This document shows positions 59,048-64,000 of a DNA stretch of 64,000 nt, one piece after another. The first letter of the stretch is position 1; each line of letters begins with the position of its first letter. The position numbers were made by a program, and so were the translations under genes. The stretch is from Cudoniella acicularis (Eukaryota; Ascomycota; Leotiomycetes; Helotiales; Helotiaceae). Below the pieces are notes generated by a model. The model searched no databases, was not told where the DNA came from, and worked only from the letters and a program-made list of their open reading frames with translations. Where the stretch lies: assembly GCA_013054445.1 (NCBI GenBank), contig JAAMPI010000043.1, positions 20,261 to 84,260 on the forward strand, in the 5' to 3' direction.

Positions 59048-59605
59048 GATGAATGGTTCAATTTCTCTCTTTTATCTTAAATTTCAGTGAGTCAAATATC
59101 TCCAAAAAATATCTGGTTGCGAACTCGCAAAGCACAGCTGAAATCTCTCAAGTTAAATACATTTCCTCATCGTTTCTCCAGATCAGCTCGCCAGCCCAAC
59201 CGTCACTTACCCCTCCTTTCTTCTCATTCCTTTTCGCAACTCTTCTTCCGCTCTATACAATATTTACGTATATTTTCTGCAATCCATTATCCAAATATTC
59301 AGAAGATTTGAGTTTCTCGCAACGACATTGACGTCAAACTCTTGCAGTGGGAGTATTGGCTGTAGACTCAGCAAAAATATCACACAGAAAGTCGTAGCAA
59401 AACTGTGATTGAAAACGAAAATATATAGCTACCATTGCTCTATTTAATTTTCTTGAATAATTCTGCAAAATACTTCGCAAGTGGCGTCGAGTATTACTAT
59501 ATTCGATTCCTCTTTCTCTCATTCCGCCAGGCATGCACGCAGTATCAAAACTCAAAACCATCACCTCTTTAACCCTGTCACTCTCTCCTTTCATGATATC
59601 CCATC
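59048..59605. promoter_or_regulatory. Upstream region of paralog A, partly duplicated at paralog B
   Basis: Contains TTCAGAAGATTTGAGTTT followed by CTCG at about 59298-59319, which recurs as TTCAGAAGATTTGAGTTTTC at 60702 upstream of paralog B. The rest is CT-rich leader and the 3' flank of paralog B. Confidence 0.5.
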
Positions 59606-60492
59606 CTACCCTATCACAGTATTCACATGTGTAGAAGTCTGCGTTACCGTTGTCTATTTCAAAATCGTCTATTAGCTTTTTCCCAAACTCCTCTGACTAT
59701 TTCTTTCCTAAAATAAGTTTTATACATACCGTCGTATAAGCCAAATCAGGAGCCGTCTTCGTGATAGTAACCCAAACCACCGGTGACGCAGAGGTAATAA
59801 TACACGAACAAGCCCAGTCGATATTCCCTAAATAATAGCTGTCCAAATAATCGGGAACGCCACCAGAGTCAATAGCACGTTCTCGCAACGGTCCCGGAGT
59901 TATTATTGGTGCCGCGGTCTTTGTTGCTGGAGAACTTTTTAGTTAAATATAGTTAGCATTCTCGCCTTTCTCCTCTTTTTGTGAAAATGGGATTTTAAGG
60001 CCCTCATGTGCGTACCCGGAAATTGTCTTTGTACTTTCAACAACAGTCTGCACAGAAGAAGTTATCGTTGAAGTGCCCGATTCAGTGGTGGTCGTCCCCC
60101 ACGTGAGTTGCATAATCGACGAGCAGAAATGGTACGCATCAAAAGACACCGATTTAGGCCTATCAATCCATTAGCTTTTCTAAAATTGAAGTTAGACAAA
60201 TGGGTGTCAAACTAACGGGTTTAACATGGCGCTCGCGACAGCAGAGGGTCCGCCGCTCCAGTATCCCGTACTAGAAGTGCATGCTGGGAAATGACTCGTT
60301 AGTACAATTTTTCTGCTTTTATTAAGAATAATAAGGGTTAGCGGGGGTAAATAGACGTGACTTACTAAATGCGAATGTCCAACTGCTGCGGTCGAAGTCG
60401 AGCTGGCGTGGTTCATTCCTGAATTTCGCATCTTTTCTCGCGTGTACCCCACCTTCTATTCCCAAAAACAGTAGGAAAACAATTGGAAGCAT
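59606..60492 (-). CDS. Small secreted Ser/Thr-rich protein (paralog B)
   Basis: Exons 60492-60366, 60283-60217, 60159-60016, 59934-59730 and 59653-59606 join in phase to 196 residues (one more if the Met codon at 60495 is used). A signal peptide MLPIVFLLFLGIEGGVHA is followed by RKDAKFRNEPR, SAVASAMLNP, FDAYHFCSSIMQLTWG, a Thr/Ser-rich part, ITPGP, VPDYLDSYYLGNIDWACSC, ITSASPVVWVTITKTAPD and a Thr-rich end. Exon 1 has the same length (127 nt) and phase as in paralog A, and the WACSC-ITSASPVV block is nearly identical. The intron before the ITPGP exon is where paralog A has its PAN exon. No stop or frameshift. Cysteines are few. Function unknown. Confidence 0.72.
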
Positions 60493-62561
60493 CATTATGG
60501 TATTATGAAACAATTTGTTTAACTCGAAAGATTCTCAAATTCTCTAGTCGTGGACACAATAAAGAGGAATCACGAAACTTAAGTACTCCACCTCTCTCCA
60601 TCCCCAACAAACACCATCATATACCCCTCCTTCCTTCCACGCCGCACACTCGCAGCTCTCCGCAACACATGAGCACCTCCCAACCAAATACATTCGAATC
60701 CTTCAGAAGATTTGAGTTTTCTCGGAAATCGGGACATCTTCATGTCAAAAGCCTCCGGGTGACCAAGCGCAAATATAGGCTGTTTCCGGAAAAAACACCC
60801 CCTTGCAGCAAAAATAAAGTGGTAATACCCCAGAATTCAAATAATAAACAAACTACCCACCTGATCCAGATATTCAAAAGTAGATGACGGAACAAAATGT
60901 ACCAATTTGAGATGAGATGGAGGCTGACAAGTGCATCATATGAGAGTCCCGGGATCCTGGTCTGGCTAGAGCCCCAGAAAGATGTCATGCAGCAGAAATA
61001 GAGTACGAAAAGTCCCAGAATTCAAATAATGGGCATTTTAACCTTCTTAATGTGGAAATATTTCAACAGATCAGATTAGACATAGAAAGTGCAGTGCCAT
61101 GGTGAAATTGAGCTTTTACTTGTGTAGAACTCTCATTGGCTGGAAGCAATTTTAAGCGAGGGGTACTTTGATAAAGGGGGGCGAAGTTTCACATGGCGTA
61201 GAGATCGTGTGATTTATCGGCTATTGACTCTGCTTTGCTATAACACTTCATAAAATCGGAGGAGACGAATGGCTGTCTAGTTAAATATTTCAAATTTTAT
61301 CGCATGCTTTCCTACGGTCCTACGACTCCTACCAGTAAAATCAATTGCATTGATTTATTTTTTTGGTGTTTAAATGAATGTTCTTAGGTTTGAGCGGTGA
61401 TGGGCCTTAAATTACAATTGCCTGTCAATCCTGAGCTAATTGTTCGATTCCTTGTGCAATGCGACTTGAATATATCTGTTCCCGTCAGGCTGTCAATGCA
61501 ATCCATTCATGAATCAACTGGATTCACGAATGGACTAGGTAAGTCATGAATAAGGCATGTCTATTCACAAATGAAAAATATTCATAGTCTGACCGGAACA
61601 TATCCTTTTCCTAGGCTTGAAATTTCGTGAGCGTTCTAATTCTGGATTTGCTTCTCTTATCTCATAGACCGAGTAACAGCCATGTCACCATATTTGACAG
61701 AAAGAAGCAATTGAATATGTAAGACTGCCAGCGCATTATGGCTGCACTGATGTCATCTGGCTCACTGTGAGGTGAGTGCGTGTCTTTGAGGCTGATTTGC
61801 GCACTCACGGGAGCAATACTTGCAGAACCGCCTGCCAATCGCACACCAGCCTCCAATCCAAGAGCCGCAAAATCTGGCTTGGGGCTGAGGAGTGCATGGT
61901 TCCGCCCGGGACGGGATGCAGCCGGGGACGCCACCAAAAGTTAGTAGCAACTTGTGGAGTTGAGGCAGTTTTTCCTCGAGGCTGCAAAACAAACTATTAT
62001 TGAAAGGAATTTTCCGTATCAGGCCTCTTCACAGACGTCATTTGCACCCATAGAAAAAACCAACGTGCCCTCAACAGAGCAAATGGTTGGCCCTCATTGA
62101 CAATATTTCGCCCACAAATATTTTGCATGGCGGCAGATTCGTTGTAATAGTGGCTTGCTGCATATGCAGTGATACTCTCTTCCAACTTCTGCTAGTCGCT
62201 GATCATGGGCTGATCAGGGCGGCAGACGAAGCATTGATCTGCATGCTTCGGTACCTCTGAGGCGCTGCCTCATTCATATCAAGTGGCATTTTTGCTCGAT
62301 AAAGTCCTGCACTTTATCGTTGAAATGGTGTTCGGACGGTTTAGTGGCATTGCGAGCGCTCTTCTCACAGGAGAATTTTATCATGGCTTTTCAGCCTTTG
62401 AAGTCTCTGCGTTGCACATCTCCAACATTACTCGTCACAGATTCGTTGTGTACTCGAGTAGTAGGTACTATACATATAGTGGTAAGTGCCCACCCCACAA
62501 ACATTTGCATAAGACTCGGTTTCAATCCCTTGGCGTCTTCAAACTGACAATTACTTCGAAA
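60493..62561. other. 2.1-kb intergenic region
   Basis: The left 300 bp are the promoter side of paralog B and include the motif shared with paralog A. ORFs in 61660-62185 on both strands have no coding character. A strong hairpin sits at 61502-61534. No gene supported. Confidence 0.4.
61502..61534. repeat. Strong hairpin within a larger imperfect inverted repeat
   Basis: TCCATTCATGAATC, a 5-nt loop AACTG, then GATTCACGAATGGA: 14-bp arms with one mismatch. Farther out, ATATCTGTTCCCGTCAGGCT (about 61476) and AGTCTGACCGGAACATAT (about 61586) form a second imperfect arm pair, so 61470-61605 may be a small foldback element. Confidence 0.55.
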
Positions 62562-63344
62562 ATGTCGAAACTCGTTCTCCTCGCTTTACCTCTATTGTTC
62601 TCAAAGGGCTTCGCATATTTTTATCTAAATGTGGGAACTGCTCGATTAAGCCAAACACTTTCTGTGATATTAGTAGTAACCAACCAGTTTGCTACGATAT
62701 GGTCGGAGGTTGCACATCTCAGATAGTTGTCAACATTCCGAAAATAGTCATCACCTCTACGAGCACCCTATTCGAATACGCAACCACTATTACAGACCAT
62801 ACAACACAGACAGTTACCGCACAGGGATATGCTGCTGACACGACAGTGACTTCATCAATCACAACAGTAATTTTCCTTTCCCATTTTGAAGCACTTCTTG
62901 AATAAATAGGTATTAATGAAACGAATAGGTCATACAAGAAACAAGCACCGCCCCAGGCCCAACAATCACATCAGCCGTCACAGCAGCTACTCTTCTTCAC
63001 AAACGGCTCGTATCGCCGGTAAACTCGGTTCCTTCCACTACAACTACAACGCATACCACCTCCCAGGCTACGGCATCTACAAGTAGTCAGATGTCGAGCA
63101 CAGGCGGAACAGGCACAATCACAAACTCAGGTAGTTCTTCCACTTCTTCTCCCTCTGCAAGTCAGGTTACGACACCCGTACAAGTTCAAACGCCAACTTA
63201 CTCCGGAGGCGTTGGCTCTGCAACTGGCGCCGTAGTTAAGAGTGAAGGGCTCCTTTTGTGGAGCGGTCTAGCCTGCTTGAGGGGCTTGCGGGGTCGGCTT
63301 TTGCTGTGTTATTTTGGGTGGCTGTTGGGGGGTTGTTGTTTTAG
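62562..63344 (+). CDS. Ser/Thr-rich secreted, GPI-type protein (with two apparent 1-nt frame breaks)
   Basis: Starts with a signal peptide SKLVLLALPLLFSKGFA. The next coding part, CGNCSIKPNTFCDISSNQ and VCYDMVGGCTSQ, is in a different frame reached by one extra T in a T5 run at about 62618. A 62-nt GT-AG intron (about 62867-62929) joins SSITT to VIQETSTAPGP. A long Ser/Thr region follows. At a GGG run near 63247 the frame changes again; the frame that then ends at 63344 has a hydrophobic tail LAGSAFAVLFWVAVGGLLF typical of a GPI-anchor signal. The other frame runs to 63402 with an Arg/Cys-rich end that looks unreal. The cysteine-rich head with Ser/Thr stalk fits fungal cell-wall or surface proteins. 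Both breaks lie in homopolymers, so sequence error and true decay are equally possible. Confidence 0.55.
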
Positions 63345-63847
63345 GGGACTAAGGGGATCGAGATGGGAAGAGGTAATAGCGACAAGAGGAAAGGGAGGGT
63401 AAAGTACTAAATATTATGAGGAATACGTAATTAGTAATGAGAGCCAGACTGAATGATGAAGTATTAGAAAAAGAAAGCGCGTGATTGAGTTCCAACCTAT
63501 AACAAAGATATTCCGTTCTCTTTCGCCACCTTTTATATCAGTAGTTAGAAGCGAAGTAATAAGTGCTGAGAACCAAACAATACTATGGAACAAGACGTTG
63601 AAATTCGCCCAAAGGCCCAAGCTATATTGAAGTGAAGAGGGCAAAAGCTAAGAAGAAATAGCCAATTGGGGTAAAGAATGATCAACCTCATAAAATCAAT
63701 CAGCACTTTGTGATTGTAATAAAACTTTGTTTGGTCAATTGAATATGATTCAAGAGCTGAACTATTAGGAAGGAGGTAAGTACGAGTATACACATGTATG
63801 AACTCACAATTTCCTCTTATTCAAAGGTATAGCTTTCGAGCTCTGAA
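63345..63847. other. Intergenic region between convergent genes
   Basis: About 500 bp, AT-rich, 3' flank of both neighbours. Leftward ORFs of 76-82 codons show no coding character. Confidence 0.4.
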
Positions 63848-64000
63848 TCACCAAATTCTCGAAATATGCCACTCTCCCTCCTTGCCATCAAGAAAACCGA
63901 CATATCCCTTCCTCCCGTCCCTCACCTTTCTGTACTCCCTAAACCAACTCCACAGGTCAGGCACATCTCCTTCACCAGCAAGATCAGGCACATCCCCTTC
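63848..64000 (-). CDS. C-terminal end of an unknown gene, cut by the window edge
   Basis: The leftward frame is open from the window end to TGA at 63850-63848 (50 residues). It contains EGDVPDLAGEGDVPDLWSWF, where GEGDVPDL is directly repeated, then REYRKVRDGRKGYVGFLDGK and a basic/aromatic end. The WSWFREYRKVRDGRK part recalls the C-terminal helix of family I inorganic pyrophosphatases, but this is a weak likeness. The start and most of the gene lie beyond 64000. Confidence 0.45.
   Translation of the reverse strand, partial: EGDVPDLAGEGDVPDLWSWFREYRKVRDGRKGYVGFLDGKEGEWHISRIW

Overview
The window is nuclear DNA of a filamentous ascomycete (Pezizomycotina; a Leotiomycetes-like lineage is my guess, not shown). 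The signs are genes cut by many 46-60 nt introns with CTAA/CTAAC-type branch sites, fungus-typical families (HET-domain protein, CBM18 chitin deacetylase, fungal P450, Dal5-type transporter), and relics of LTR and Fot1/pogo elements carrying C-to-T/G-to-A nonsense changes of the kind left by repeat-induced point mutation (RIP).

Left part, about 1-26 kb, is a conserved housekeeping block: a partial homeodomain-like gene, a propionyl-CoA-synthetase-type acyl-CoA ligase with a peroxisomal-looking C-terminus, a small broken hypothetical gene, mitochondrial serine hydroxymethyltransferase, ribosomal protein L19, the very large HEAT-repeat protein GCN1, and, head-to-head with GCN1 across 285 bp, a DHX29-type DEAH helicase. 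Splice junctions were solved by hand and give phase-consistent proteins of 697, 540, 194, 2681 and 1479 residues. L19, GCN1 and the helicase all serve translation.

At 26-31 kb is a transposon island. Two related LTRs (264 and 265 bp, about 88 % identical) lie in inverted orientation around an intact HET-domain gene, next to the 3' relic of a Fot1/pogo transposase and a minisatellite-like repeat. At 31-42 kb come a broken single-frame ORF, then a taurine-dioxygenase-type gene divergent from a Dal5-type MFS transporter (probable sulfonate uptake and use), a three-CBM18 chitin deacetylase and a cytochrome P450.

Right part, about 43-64 kb, is decaying. Apart from one hypothetical gene and one secreted YWTD-propeller gene, most coding regions are broken: a three-stop acidic-repeat protein, a deleted NCS1 permease, a large fungal membrane protein and a yellow/MRJP-like secreted protein. 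A 292-bp MITE with TA target-site duplication sits among them. The end holds a tandem pair of paralogous small secreted proteins, one carrying an extra PAN/apple-like module, a GPI-type Ser/Thr-rich protein, and a gene running off the window. Nearly all nonsense codons in the broken genes are one transition away from a sense codon, so the unifying theme is a sharp border between a conserved block and a RIP-like, degrading accessory block.
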